Assembly (NCBI RefSeq): GCF_947503465.1
Contig: NZ_CANNDN010000002.1
Span: 62,001 to 126,000, forward strand
From: an uncultured Tateyamaria sp.
GTDB lineage: Bacteria; Pseudomonadota; Alphaproteobacteria; Rhodobacterales; Rhodobacteraceae
Length of the DNA stretch: 64,000 bases
Direction of reading: 5' to 3'
In this document: piece by piece, positions 42,939-51,451 of the stretch
Layout: every line of letters starts with the position of its first letter
Position numbering within the stretch: position 1 is the stretch's first letter
Translations under genes and position numbers: made by a program
Notes under the pieces: model-generated
The model's input: only the letters and a program-made list of their open reading frames with translations
Database searches by the model: none
What the model was told of the DNA's origin: nothing

Positions 42939-44450
42939 TCAAGCGGACGTTGATGTTCCGGGTGCTTCGAACCGGATCAAGGCCGGGTCAATCGGGTCCG
43001 TGATGCCGGACAAAAGGATATCGCCGCCCGTGCTGAAACTGATCACAAGCCCCGCCGGGGTCGTGGTCTGCCCCAGGATCGTTGCATCGGCAGGCTCGGC
43101 CGTTTCGACAATCAGCAGGTCCTCGGCCGCATCAAAATCACCGACCGTCACAGTATCATTGGCGTCGGCGCGCAGGGCAAAGATGTCGGCCCCTGCGCCG
43201 CCCGTGGCCTGATCGCCGGCCCCCAGAACCAAGGTGTCATTGCCCAGGCCACCATCCAACATGTCCACATCCGTGTCCGAAGATGCCGAGGCATCACCGC
43301 TGGTGGAGAACAGGATGTCATCGCCGGCCGCGCCGGTCAGGCTGTCTGCGCCGTTGCCGCCGATGATCGTGTCGTTTTCGGCGCCGCCACTGGCGGTGTC
43401 GTTGCCGGCCCCCAGATCCGCGCTGAGCGCCTGACCGTCACCGGGGGTTGGCGCCGTGTCATCGCCGTCTGTCCCGACAAAGGGTTGCACCGCCGCGGGC
43501 ATCGTGTCCTCACCGGGGTCTACTGTGTCCTCGCCTGGGTCCACTGTATCTTCCCCGGGATCTACCGTGTCTTCGCCGGTGTCCACGGTGTCATCACCGG
43601 GCTCTACCGTATCCTCACCCGGGCCTTCGTCGGTGTCCTCGACAAAGCGGAACGCGTCGTCGTCCAAGGGTTCGGTCAGCCCCTGCAGCAGGAGAGTTGC
43701 AGTGGAATCAAACGTGACAAGCAAGCCATCGGCGGTGACCTCCTGGCTTTGCACATTGACGTCGAATTCGCCTGTTTCGATCACAAGGACGTCGGTTTCC
43801 GGATCAAAGTCGGTGATGGTCGCATCGCCTGTTTCGCCTTCGGACAAGGTGAACTGGTCAGCGCCGTCGCCGCCCGTGCCGATATCAGCGTCCGACAGGA
43901 ACAGGATGTCGTCCCCGCCGCCGCCCAGAAGCGTGTCAGCCGCATCGTCAATCGGATCGTCGGTCGTGCCGCCAATCAGCGTGTCATTGCCGGACGAGCC
44001 GCGCAATTCGTCCGCACCGTTACCGCCCACTAGGCTGTCATCTTCGGTACCGCCGTCCAGCGTGTCATCACCTTCGCCGCCATCAAGGGTGTCGTTGTTG
44101 TTGTTGCCATTCAGATCATCATTGCCCGCGCCACCCAAAAGCAGGTCGTCGCCAAGACTGCCGCGCGCAACATCGTCTCCACCTCCCCCATCCAGCGTGT
44201 CGTCGCCCTGCAAACCGTTGAGCGTGTCGGCCCCGTCAAGCCCACTGAGCATGTCATCGAAGCTGGAGCCAGTCAGTGTGTCATCGGTATCTGTGCCCGC
44301 GAGGTCCAGGCCCGGCTCGACCGGGTCATCCTCTTCCACGGGGTCCTCTGACGCATCTGTGTTTGCCGACCCGCTGCCCGAAGTGGAATCGAGCACACCC
44401 ACAAATGCACCCAAGGACAGCAGAAAGAACGTAAGCATCGCGGACATCAC
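42939..44450 (-). CDS. RTX-like calcium-binding protein with heptad-type repeat
   Basis: A 503-residue, very acidic protein. Residues 1-20 (AMLTFFLLSLGAFVGVL) form a membrane anchor or signal. Two blocks of glycine/aspartate nonapeptides (SGLDGADTLNGLQGDDTLDG, VGGNGADELRGSSGNDTLIG and others) bind calcium, each block ending in a beta-type segment ending near LLLQGLTEPLDDDAFRF and ILLSGITDPIDPALIRF. Between them lies a run of PGEDTVD units (residues about 276-317). Unlike secreted RTX proteins, an N-terminal hydrophobic segment is present and no C-terminal type I secretion tail is evident. It may be a surface or envelope protein. Confidence 0.8.
   Translation of the reverse strand: MMSAMLTFFLLSLGAFVGVLDSTSGSGSANTDASEDPVEEDDPVEPGLDLAGTDTDDTLTGSSFDDMLSGLDGADTLNGLQGDDTLDGGGGDDVARGSLGDDLLLGGAGNDDLNGNNNNDTLDGGEGDDTLDGGTEDDSLVGGNGADELRGSSGNDTLIGGTTDDPIDDAADTLLGGGGDDILFLSDADIGTGGDGADQFTLSEGETGDATITDFDPETDVLVIETGEFDVNVQSQEVTADGLLVTFDSTATLLLQGLTEPLDDDAFRFVEDTDEGPGEDTVEPGDDTVDTGEDTVDPGEDTVDPGEDTVDPGEDTMPAAVQPFVGTDGDDTAPTPGDGQALSADLGAGNDTASGGAENDTIIGGNGADSLTGAAGDDILFSTSGDASASSDTDVDMLDGGLGNDTLVLGAGDQATGGAGADIFALRADANDTVTVGDFDAAEDLLIVETAEPADATILGQTTTPAGLVISFSTGGDILLSGITDPIDPALIRFEAPGTSTSA
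43497..43625. repeat. 21-bp coding tandem repeat
   Basis: About six in-frame 21-base units encode P-G-E-D-T-V-D/E variants on the minus strand. The units differ at third positions, so they are old rather than a recent slippage array. They lie within the RTX-like gene. Confidence 0.8.
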
Positions 44451-44562
44451 TCATACTCCAAGCAACAGCGTTAACCACGGCCGCCTATCATATCGCGGCC
44501 GCCATCTACACGTAAGAAGCGAAAACACACTGTTTCCCAAATGGATGCAGCGAACTGTTCCC

Positions 44563-45249
44563 TCAGGTACTTGCCCTGAGATGACCACCATCCAATCTCA
44601 GGATGCGGTCCATGCGTGCGGCAAGGTCTAGGTTGTGCGTGGCGATCAGCGCCGACAATCCAGTGTCCCGAACCAATTTCATCAAGGTGCCAAACACCTG
44701 ATCCGATGTCGCCGGGTCCAGATTGCCCGTGGGTTCGTCGGCCAGCAAAAGCGCGGGTTCATTGGCCAGGGCCCTGCAGAAGGCCACCCGCTGTTGTTCG
44801 CCCCCCGACAGTTCGGCCGGTCGGTGTGCGGCGCGGTGCGCGACACCGACCTTGTCCAGCAAGGACATCGCACGTTCCTGTGCCGACGTTTTCGACCTTC
44901 CTGCCGCAAGCTGTGGCAAGACAATGTTTTCCTGCGCTGAAAACTCGGGCAGCAGGTGGTGAAACTGGTAAATGAACCCCACGTCCGCCCGCCGTGCCTG
45001 TGTGCGTTTCCGGTCGGATTGCCCGGTCAGGTTCATCCCGTTCAATGTCACGGCACCGGTGTCGGGCGTGTCCAGCAGCCCCGCGATATGCAGCAGCGTG
45101 GACTTGCCCGCGCCCGATGGTGCGACAAGGGCCACGACTTCGCCCCTTTGGACGTCCAGTTCAATCTCGCGCAGCACGTCCACCTGATTGGGACGTCCCG
45201 TGTTGTAGGACTTGGAAATCCCGGCCAGGCTCAGAACAGCATCATTCAT
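44563..45249 (-). CDS. lolD: Lipoprotein-releasing ABC transporter ATP-binding protein LolD
   Basis: A 228-residue ATPase driving release of outer-membrane lipoproteins from the inner membrane with LolC/E. Walker A is [15 protein letters not shown] near residue 41, the Q-loop [14 protein letters not shown], signature [15 protein letters not shown] near 143, Walker [13 protein letters not shown] near 164 and an H-loop in IATHN. The [10 protein letters not shown]-like Q-loop is typical of LolD. It overlaps the permease gene by 8 bp. Confidence 0.94.
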   Translation of the reverse strand: MNDAVLSLAGISKSYNTGRPNQVDVLREIELDVQRGEVVALVAPSGAGKSTLLHIAGLLDTPDTGAVTLNGMNLTGQSDRKRTQARRADVGFIYQFHHLLPEFSAQENIVLPQLAAGRSKTSAQERAMSLLDKVGVAHRAAHRPAELSGGEQQRVAFCRALANEPALLLADEPTGNLDPATSDQVFGTLMKLVRDTGLSALIATHNLDLAARMDRILRLDGGHLRAST

Positions 45250-46528
45250 AGCGCAGTGCCTCGACCGGATTCATGCGGGCCGCGCGCCGCGCGGGGAAAA
45301 TCGTCACGATAAAGGACAGCCCAAGAGACAGCGCGACCGCGCTCAGGACATCGCCAAGGTGCAGCTGGGCCGGCAAGGCATAAATGCCCCGGATGGACGG
45401 GTCCCAGACCCCGCCACCCATCACGTAATTCACGAAGGAAAACAGCGGATCGATGTAGATCGCAAAAAGACAGCCGAGGATCACACCCATCGCCGTGCCG
45501 ATGATGCCGGTGAAGGCACCACATATAAAGAACACCCGCAGCACCGATCCTTCGGTCAGCCCCATGGTGCGCAGAATGCCAATGTCGCGCCCCTTGTTTT
45601 TGACCAGCATGATCAGCCCGGACACAATGTTCATCGCAGCAATCAGCACAAGGATCGACAGAATGATGAACATGACGTTGTCTTCGACTTCAAGCGCACG
45701 CAGAAAACCGCCGGATGCGTCCTTCCACGTCCAGACCTGCGCCTGCGGCCCACCGGTCTCCAGGATCGCCGGAAGATACTGGCTGATCGCTTCGGGGTCC
45801 TCAACCATCACTTCAATTTCGTCCGCTACACCCTCGCGGTTAAAGAAACTTTGGGCTTCTGCGAGGGGCAGGTAAACCCGCACACGATCGATGTCATATC
45901 TTCCTGCTGAAAAGATGTATGTGACTTCGTAGGCGTTGATGCGGGGGCTGGTGCCAAAGGCCGTGCGCACTCCGTTGGGCGAGATCAGTTTGATGCGGTC
46001 CCCGACTTGTGCACCCAATTCCTGTGCCACGCCTGACCCGATTGCGACCCCCTGTTCAAATCGGGAAATGTCGCCCTGAGAGGTTTGCGGATCGGAGATG
46101 CGGGGCAAACCGGCCAGATCCTCGGCGGTCATCCCGAACACCTGCACGCCCGCATTGCGGCTGCGCAGGTTCGCCATGACCTGCCCTCGGACCAAAGGTG
46201 CCGTGCGAACCACACCCGGCAGTGCGGCCAACGCGCCTGCCTTTTCCTCGTAGTCGGAAATAGTGCGATCGATCCGGCCGGTGTCGGTGACTTCGCCGAT
46301 ATGATACACCGTCACATGCGCATTCGCGCCCAGGATCGTATCAACGAATTCAGCGCGAAACCCCGATCGCACGGCGAGGGTGGCGATCAACGCAAAAACC
46401 GCCAGGGTGATGCCGATCAGGCTGATCCAGGTCATCGTGCTCACCCCGCCCTCGGCCCGACGTGCGCGCAGGTAGCGCCATGCGATCATCCATTCAAACG
46501 GGGCAAAAGGGGCTGTCTGGTTGGCCAT
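45242..46528 (-). CDS. lolC: Lipoprotein-releasing ABC transporter permease LolC/LolE family
   Basis: A 428-residue membrane protein with one N-terminal helix (WISLIGITLAVFALIATLAV), a large periplasmic domain (residues about 50-270) and three C-terminal helices (IILSILVLIAAMNIVSGLIM, FFICGAFTGIIGTAMGVILG and one near 395). AWRYLRARRAEGGVSTMTWI at the N-terminus and SGLIMLVKNKGRDIGILRTM are diagnostic. A single LolC/E-type protein serves as a homodimer (LolF-like) in many alphaproteobacteria. It is co-transcribed with lolD, downstream of proS. Confidence 0.93.
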   Translation of the reverse strand: MANQTAPFAPFEWMIAWRYLRARRAEGGVSTMTWISLIGITLAVFALIATLAVRSGFRAEFVDTILGANAHVTVYHIGEVTDTGRIDRTISDYEEKAGALAALPGVVRTAPLVRGQVMANLRSRNAGVQVFGMTAEDLAGLPRISDPQTSQGDISRFEQGVAIGSGVAQELGAQVGDRIKLISPNGVRTAFGTSPRINAYEVTYIFSAGRYDIDRVRVYLPLAEAQSFFNREGVADEIEVMVEDPEAISQYLPAILETGGPQAQVWTWKDASGGFLRALEVEDNVMFIILSILVLIAAMNIVSGLIMLVKNKGRDIGILRTMGLTEGSVLRVFFICGAFTGIIGTAMGVILGCLFAIYIDPLFSFVNYVMGGGVWDPSIRGIYALPAQLHLGDVLSAVALSLGLSFIVTIFPARRAARMNPVEALRYE

Positions 46529-46579
46529 TTACGGCTCCTGCTCGGGGTGGGAGAGATGTGGCTGGGTCCGCCCCCGAGG

Positions 46580-47083
46580 TCAAGCCCCGCGCGCGACCCG
46601 CCGCCGGCCAAACGGCCAGAGCAACAGCTTCAGCACCGCCCAAACCGCCAGCAGCCCGGCGATAAAGCCACTGCCCGCAAAAATCCCCCCCGCGACCGTC
46701 AACGGTATCGCCGGTTCAAAGGTCTCGAGCGCGGCAGCGGCCACTTCGGCATCCGCTGATCGCGCCACATGATAGGCACGCATGAACGGTCCCGCCCCTT
46801 CAAGCACCGCAATATCCGACTGCAATCGCACAAAGCGGTCAAAGGTCCCGGCCATGTCCGCACGTCTGCGGTCCAGAAAATCCGTGCCCCGCATCTGGTC
46901 CAAGGCGGCCTCGCGGCTCAGCCCTTCGGCCTTGGCCGAGGCATCGAAATCCGCCACGACTTCGGCCAGTGCATCGACGGCGCCGCCCAGTCGTTGACGG
47001 TATTGCTGCGAGTATTCGGGCAATTGCGATGCTGTCGCGCCGCCAAGCACCCCGCCAATCAGGATGACGCTGCGCAGGATCAT
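46580..47083 (-). CDS. DUF2937 family protein
   Basis: A 167-residue protein. The N-terminal hydrophobic piece (ILRSVILIGGVLGGATA) is followed by the DUF2937 signature QLPEYSQQYRQRLGGAVDAL and a long helical region, ending with a C-terminal membrane helix (FIAGLLAVWAVLKLLLWPFG). The function is unknown. It overlaps the beta-lactamase-like gene upstream by 4 bases and is 51 bases ahead of the lolC start, inside the proS-lolC-lolD unit. Confidence 0.82.
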   Translation of the reverse strand: MILRSVILIGGVLGGATASQLPEYSQQYRQRLGGAVDALAEVVADFDASAKAEGLSREAALDQMRGTDFLDRRRADMAGTFDRFVRLQSDIAVLEGAGPFMRAYHVARSADAEVAAAALETFEPAIPLTVAGGIFAGSGFIAGLLAVWAVLKLLLWPFGRRRVARGA

Positions 47084-48069
47084 GGCCGCCCTCCATAGGC
47101 CGCGACAGTCAGTGTGTAATCAAGCTCGACCATTGCATCCCACTCCACACACGCATCAAAGACCGCGACAGCGCTCATGCGCCCTTCCCAAAGCACCGCG
47201 TAACTTCCGGCATTCAAACGCCCCGGAAAGCAGTGTGCGCCAAAATGCCAAAAGTTATGCCCCCCGCGAAACCCGCGAAAAACCATGCCCAGACCATAAT
47301 AGGCACCGTCGCCCAAAGAGACATGCGGATACGCGAACGGGTCGTCGGCCACCGCGCTGCCCGGCCCGAAATGGCGATGAAGGAATTCCGCGAAATCCAC
47401 CGGGTTCGCCATCAGCCCGCCCCAAGGCTGAAACTCGGAAGTCTGCGGGCTGGGCCTTATGCTGTCCGGCAGGTTCAGACGGGTCTGGCACGCTTCAAAG
47501 TAAGGCTCGTTTGTCACAGCCTCGATCACGAGGCCAAGCAGTGCATAGTTTTCATTGTTGTATTGATATCTGCCCCGCTGGCCCATCTGGGAACTGCGGG
47601 CGTTCACGAGGTCAAGCACCTGCGCGCTGAAATGCTGCGTGGCTTCCTGCCCTTGATCCAGCCAAAGCGGCATGGCTGCCTGCGTGGCATCCGGGGCGAT
47701 CCCCGAACTGTGCGTCACCAGTTCGCCGATGGTGACATCCGGCGCGGCCACCAACAGACCGGCCAGGCTGTCTGACCAGTCCAACACGCCCTCTTCGACC
47801 AGATGCAGCGTACAGATCGCCGTGACCGACTTTCCGACACTTGCCAATTCGGCCGGGGCCGCACCTTTATCCGCGCTCTCCCATACGCCCTCGGGACCAA
47901 GCCGCGCTGTCGCCAAAGCGCCGGTTGCCTCTTGCCTGTTCAGCCAGCGATCAAAGGCGGCTTGCATGGCGTCATGCAGCACGGGCTGTGACGTCTCCCG
48001 TGCCGCCTCATGGGGTGGCGCCAGCAGCGCCACACACAATATTGATCCCAAAAATGCCTGCATTATCAT
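47080..48069 (-). CDS. Beta-lactamase-family serine hydrolase (class C-like)
   Basis: A 329-residue exported protein (signal QAFLGSILCVALLAPPHEAA). It has S-x-x-K in LASVGKSVTAICTLHL near residue 77 and Y-x-N in RYQYNNENYALLGLV near 170. The third K/H-x-G motif is in HNFWHFGAHCFPG near 275. This is the penicillin-binding/esterase EstB class rather than a proven beta-lactamase; the usual substrate is unknown. It starts 8 bases after the proS stop; ATG 48063 is an alternative start. Confidence 0.82.
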   Translation of the reverse strand: MIMQAFLGSILCVALLAPPHEAARETSQPVLHDAMQAAFDRWLNRQEATGALATARLGPEGVWESADKGAAPAELASVGKSVTAICTLHLVEEGVLDWSDSLAGLLVAAPDVTIGELVTHSSGIAPDATQAAMPLWLDQGQEATQHFSAQVLDLVNARSSQMGQRGRYQYNNENYALLGLVIEAVTNEPYFEACQTRLNLPDSIRPSPQTSEFQPWGGLMANPVDFAEFLHRHFGPGSAVADDPFAYPHVSLGDGAYYGLGMVFRGFRGGHNFWHFGAHCFPGRLNAGSYAVLWEGRMSAVAVFDACVEWDAMVELDYTLTVAAYGGRP

Positions 48070-48076
48070 CAGGCTA

Positions 48077-49414
48077 TCACAGGTTTGCGTAGATCTCCGC
48101 CACTTTCTTTACTGCGGCTTCGGGCGGCATTTCTTCGCTTGCGCCTGTGCGGCGCGAGGTCAGTTCGACAACGCCGTTTTTCAAGCCCCGCGGCCCCACC
48201 GTGATCCGCCAGGGCAGACCAATCAGGTCCATTGTGGCAAACTTGCCGCCTGCACGTTCGTTGCGGTCATCGTAAAGCGGCTCAAGACCCAGCGCTGTCA
48301 GGCTGGCGTAAAGCGCGTCACAGGCAGCGTCCGCCTCGGCATCACCCTGTTTCAGGTTCACGATCCCGCAGTGGTAAGGCGTGACACCTTCTGGCCAGAT
48401 GATGCCGTTGTCGTCGTGGCTGGCTTCTATGATGGCACCGACAAGGCGGCTGACACCGATTCCGTGGCTGCCCATGTGCACCGGCACCTGTTTGCCATCC
48501 GGCCCCTGAACAACGGCATTCATCGCCTCGGAATACTTGGTCCCGAAGTAAAAGATCTGACCCACTTCAATACCGCGCGCCACGCGACGACGCTCTTCCG
48601 GGATCTGGTTGAACAGTGCCTCGTTATGGGTTTCGTCCGTGCGCGCGTATTTCGAAGTAAACTCCTCAAGCACGGACCGGCACTGCGCCTCGTCGTCATA
48701 GTCGATCTCGCGGTCACCGAACGTCAGGTCGGTGACAGCGCTGTCGTAGAATACTTCGCTCTCGCCTGTGTCGGCCAAAACAAGAAACTCGTGCGTGTCA
48801 TCGCCGCCAATCGGTCCACTGTCGGCCCTCATCGGAATGGCCTGCAGGCCCATCCGCTCATACGTGCGCAGGTAGGACACCAGGTGCCGGTTATATGCAT
48901 GCAACGCATCTTCCTTGGTCAGATCAAAGTTGTAGCCATCCTTCATAAAGAACTCGCGGCCACGCATCACGCCAAAGCGGGGGCGAATTTCATCCCGGAA
49001 CTTCCATTGGATGTGATAAAGGGTCAGTGGCAGATCCTTGTAGCTGCCAACATGGCTGCGGAAGATATCGGTGATCAGTTCTTCGTTGGTGGGGCCATAC
49101 AGCATGTCGCGATCGTGGCGGTCGGTGATCCGCAACATTTCCTGACCGTAATCGTCATACCGCCCGCTTTCGCGCCACAGGTCCGCCGATTGCAACGTGG
49201 GCATCAACATCGGAATGTGGCCCGCGCGCACCTGCTCTTCATGGACGATGTTTTCCAGTTTGCGCAGCACTTTGAAGCCCAGCGGCAACCAGGAATAGAT
49301 GCCCGCGCTCGATTGCTTGATCATGCCTGCCCGCAGCATCAGCCGGTGGCTGACGATCTGCGCCTCGCTGGGGTTTTCTTTCAGCACAGGCAGAAAATAA
49401 CGGCTCAAACGCAT
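48077..49414 (-). CDS. proS: Proline--tRNA ligase (short alphaproteobacterial type)
   Basis: A 445-residue class II synthetase charging tRNA-Pro. Motif 1 and start: [20 protein letters not shown]; motif 2: [19 protein letters not shown]; motif 3: [35 protein letters not shown]. It lacks the internal editing domain (INS) found in the approximately 570-residue type, as is usual in alphaproteobacteria. It heads the minus-strand unit proS, beta-lactamase-like, DUF2937, lolC, lolD. Confidence 0.96.
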   Translation of the reverse strand: MRLSRYFLPVLKENPSEAQIVSHRLMLRAGMIKQSSAGIYSWLPLGFKVLRKLENIVHEEQVRAGHIPMLMPTLQSADLWRESGRYDDYGQEMLRITDRHDRDMLYGPTNEELITDIFRSHVGSYKDLPLTLYHIQWKFRDEIRPRFGVMRGREFFMKDGYNFDLTKEDALHAYNRHLVSYLRTYERMGLQAIPMRADSGPIGGDDTHEFLVLADTGESEVFYDSAVTDLTFGDREIDYDDEAQCRSVLEEFTSKYARTDETHNEALFNQIPEERRRVARGIEVGQIFYFGTKYSEAMNAVVQGPDGKQVPVHMGSHGIGVSRLVGAIIEASHDDNGIIWPEGVTPYHCGIVNLKQGDAEADAACDALYASLTALGLEPLYDDRNERAGGKFATMDLIGLPWRITVGPRGLKNGVVELTSRRTGASEEMPPEAAVKKVAEIYANL

Positions 49415-49643
49415 GACAGCGCTCCCTCGACAAGATTTCGACCTGATTAGGACAAAGGCCGCACACCCGCAACGTCCCCGTATCTGTTTTCAGAAATTCC
49501 CGGAGGAGGCGAAGCCGGGGCAGCGCCCCACAAAACGAAAGGCGCGCGCGCGCGCTCAATTGGATCCGATTGCAAACTGTAAACCCCTTGAAGCGGCGGC
49601 AAAAACCCCGCATCTCTAGGCGAACGCAACGCATGGAACAGAT

Positions 49644-50723
49644 ATGGGCCTGCCCGTCCGGGAACAGATCAAGTATTGGGGGATCGCCGCTGCGGTCTTC
49701 TTCGTGCTGCTTTATGCGCTCGGCAACCAACTTCTGCCGTTCTTTCTGGGCGCCGCGATTGCCTATTTTCTCGACCCCGTCGCTGACTGGCTCGAAGCAC
49801 ATGGCTGTAGCCGTGGCCTTGCGACCGGGATCATTACCGTCAGCGCCATCATCATCTTTGTCCTGGTGGCCCTGCTTGTCATCCCGACGCTGGTGGAACA
49901 GGCCGTACAACTGTTCAATGCGGCACCTCAACTGGCCCGCGACCTTGGTGCCTTCCTGACAGAACGGTTTCCCAGCCTGCTTGATGAAGGGTCAACCGTG
50001 CGCCAGACCCTGACATCACTGGGTCAGACAATTTCGGACCGCGGCGGGCAGTTGCTGGAAACCGCACTGACGTCGGCAGCCAGCCTGATCAACGTGATTG
50101 TCCTGTTCGTCATCGTGCCCGTGGTTGCCGTCTACCTCCTACTTGATTGGGATCGCATGATCGCGCGTGTGGACGAGCTGTTGCCGCGCGACCACGCCCC
50201 GGTGATCCGCCGCCTGGCGGGCGAAGTCGACGCCACACTCGCAGGTTTCATTCGCGGCATGGGCACCGTGTGCCTGATCCTGGGCACGTATTATGCCGTT
50301 GCACTGATGCTGATCGGCCTGCAATTCGGCCTTGTCGTGGGGTTTGTTGCCGGCCTTTTGACTTTCATCCCTTACGTCGGGGCTATCGTCGGCGGGCTGC
50401 TGGCGATCGGTCTGGCCATGTTCCAGTTCTGGGGGGAATGGTGGTGGATCGTCGCCGTCGCCGTCGTGTTCCAGATCGGACAAATCGCCGAAGGTAATTT
50501 TCTGACACCCAAGCTTGTGGGAAACAGCGTCGGGCTGCACCCCGTCTGGCTGATCCTTGCCTTGTCGGTGTTCGGAGCACTTTTCGGATTTGTCGGCATG
50601 CTGGTTGCGGTGCCAATGGCTGCATCCCTTGGCGTTCTGGTCCGCTTCGTGATCGAACAGTACCGCGGCAGCCGCCTCTATACCGGCGTCACCGGTCAGC
50701 GCAATCCAGAGGCCGAGGACTGA
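49644..50723 (+). CDS. AI-2E/PerM-family membrane protein
   Basis: A 359-residue membrane protein with about seven helices. Helices occur near 14-30 (GIAAAVFFVLLYALG), 34-50, 65-90, then 150-172 (AASLINVIVLFVIVPVVAVY), 210-240 and 250-330. The central stretch FGLVVGFVAGLLTFIPYVGAIVGG is the family signature, and DWDRMIARVDELLPRDHAPV is typical. It probably acts as a permease. It is 4 bases before hdaA, a common alphaproteobacterial neighbour pair. The 230 bases before it (49415-49643) hold no other gene; a GC dinucleotide run lies near 49541. Confidence 0.85.
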   Translation: MGLPVREQIKYWGIAAAVFFVLLYALGNQLLPFFLGAAIAYFLDPVADWLEAHGCSRGLATGIITVSAIIIFVLVALLVIPTLVEQAVQLFNAAPQLARDLGAFLTERFPSLLDEGSTVRQTLTSLGQTISDRGGQLLETALTSAASLINVIVLFVIVPVVAVYLLLDWDRMIARVDELLPRDHAPVIRRLAGEVDATLAGFIRGMGTVCLILGTYYAVALMLIGLQFGLVVGFVAGLLTFIPYVGAIVGGLLAIGLAMFQFWGEWWWIVAVAVVFQIGQIAEGNFLTPKLVGNSVGLHPVWLILALSVFGALFGFVGMLVAVPMAASLGVLVRFVIEQYRGSRLYTGVTGQRNPEAED

Positions 50724-50727
50724 TCCC

Positions 50728-51399
50728 ATGGCCCAACAACTCGGGTTTGACCTTCCGGTGCGCGAAGCACTGGGGCGCGATGACTTTCTGGTCGCACCAT
50801 CGAATGCCGTGGCCCTTTCCATGGTCGAGGCGTGGCGCACCTGGCCCATGAACAAACTGGTGCTCAGCGGTCCGGAAGGCGCAGGCAAGACGCATTTGGC
50901 CCATGTCTGGGCGGCCGAGACGGGTGCACAGATTCTACCCGCATCCAAACTGAACCAGGCCACGGTCGATGCCTATTTCGACGGCCCCGTCGCGGTCGAA
51001 GACGTTGACCGGATCGCCACCGACACCGATCGTCAGACGGCCCTGTTTCATATGCACAACGCATTGCAAGCAGCGGGCCATCCGCTGCTGATGACAGGCA
51101 CAATCGCCCCAAGTCTCTGGCAGCTCAGCCTGCCGGACCTGCAAAGCCGTGTTGATGCGGCAGGACACGCCGCACTGGATGCACCGGACGACAGCCTTCT
51201 GGCCGCGGTGCTGGCAAAGCTCTTTGCCGACAGGCAACTCGCACCAAGACCCGATGTGATCCCCTATCTTGTCACGCATATGGAGCGTAGCTTTGCCGCC
51301 GCACGCCGGGTCGTTGCGGACATCGACGCAGACAGCCTTGCGCGACAAAAGCCCGTCACGCGGGCCCTCGCCGCGGCCTGTCTGGACAATCAGGGGTGA
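50728..51399 (+). CDS. hdaA: DnaA-related regulator HdaA
   Basis: A 223-residue AAA+ protein homologous to the DnaA ATPase domain; in Caulobacter it promotes hydrolysis of DnaA-ATP after initiation. The N-terminal QQLGFDLP resembles the beta-clamp-binding motif, Walker A is SGPEGAGKTHLAH near 48, Walker B VAVEDVDRIA near 90. It has the length of Hda proteins, with no DnaA DNA-binding domain. It is in the order PerM, hdaA, ppk1, ppx, often seen in this class. Confidence 0.88.
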   Translation: MAQQLGFDLPVREALGRDDFLVAPSNAVALSMVEAWRTWPMNKLVLSGPEGAGKTHLAHVWAAETGAQILPASKLNQATVDAYFDGPVAVEDVDRIATDTDRQTALFHMHNALQAAGHPLLMTGTIAPSLWQLSLPDLQSRVDAAGHAALDAPDDSLLAAVLAKLFADRQLAPRPDVIPYLVTHMERSFAAARRVVADIDADSLARQKPVTRALAAACLDNQG

Positions 51400-51451
51400 T
51401 CCGGCGGATAAACGTTACTCAACCTTCACACCCCGTCGACATAACCCACGT

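Noticed and set aside
43497-43625. Regular repeats considered as a CRISPR-like array
   Set aside because: The 21-base period is in frame with the RTX-like gene and encodes repeated PGEDTVD units with no spacers.
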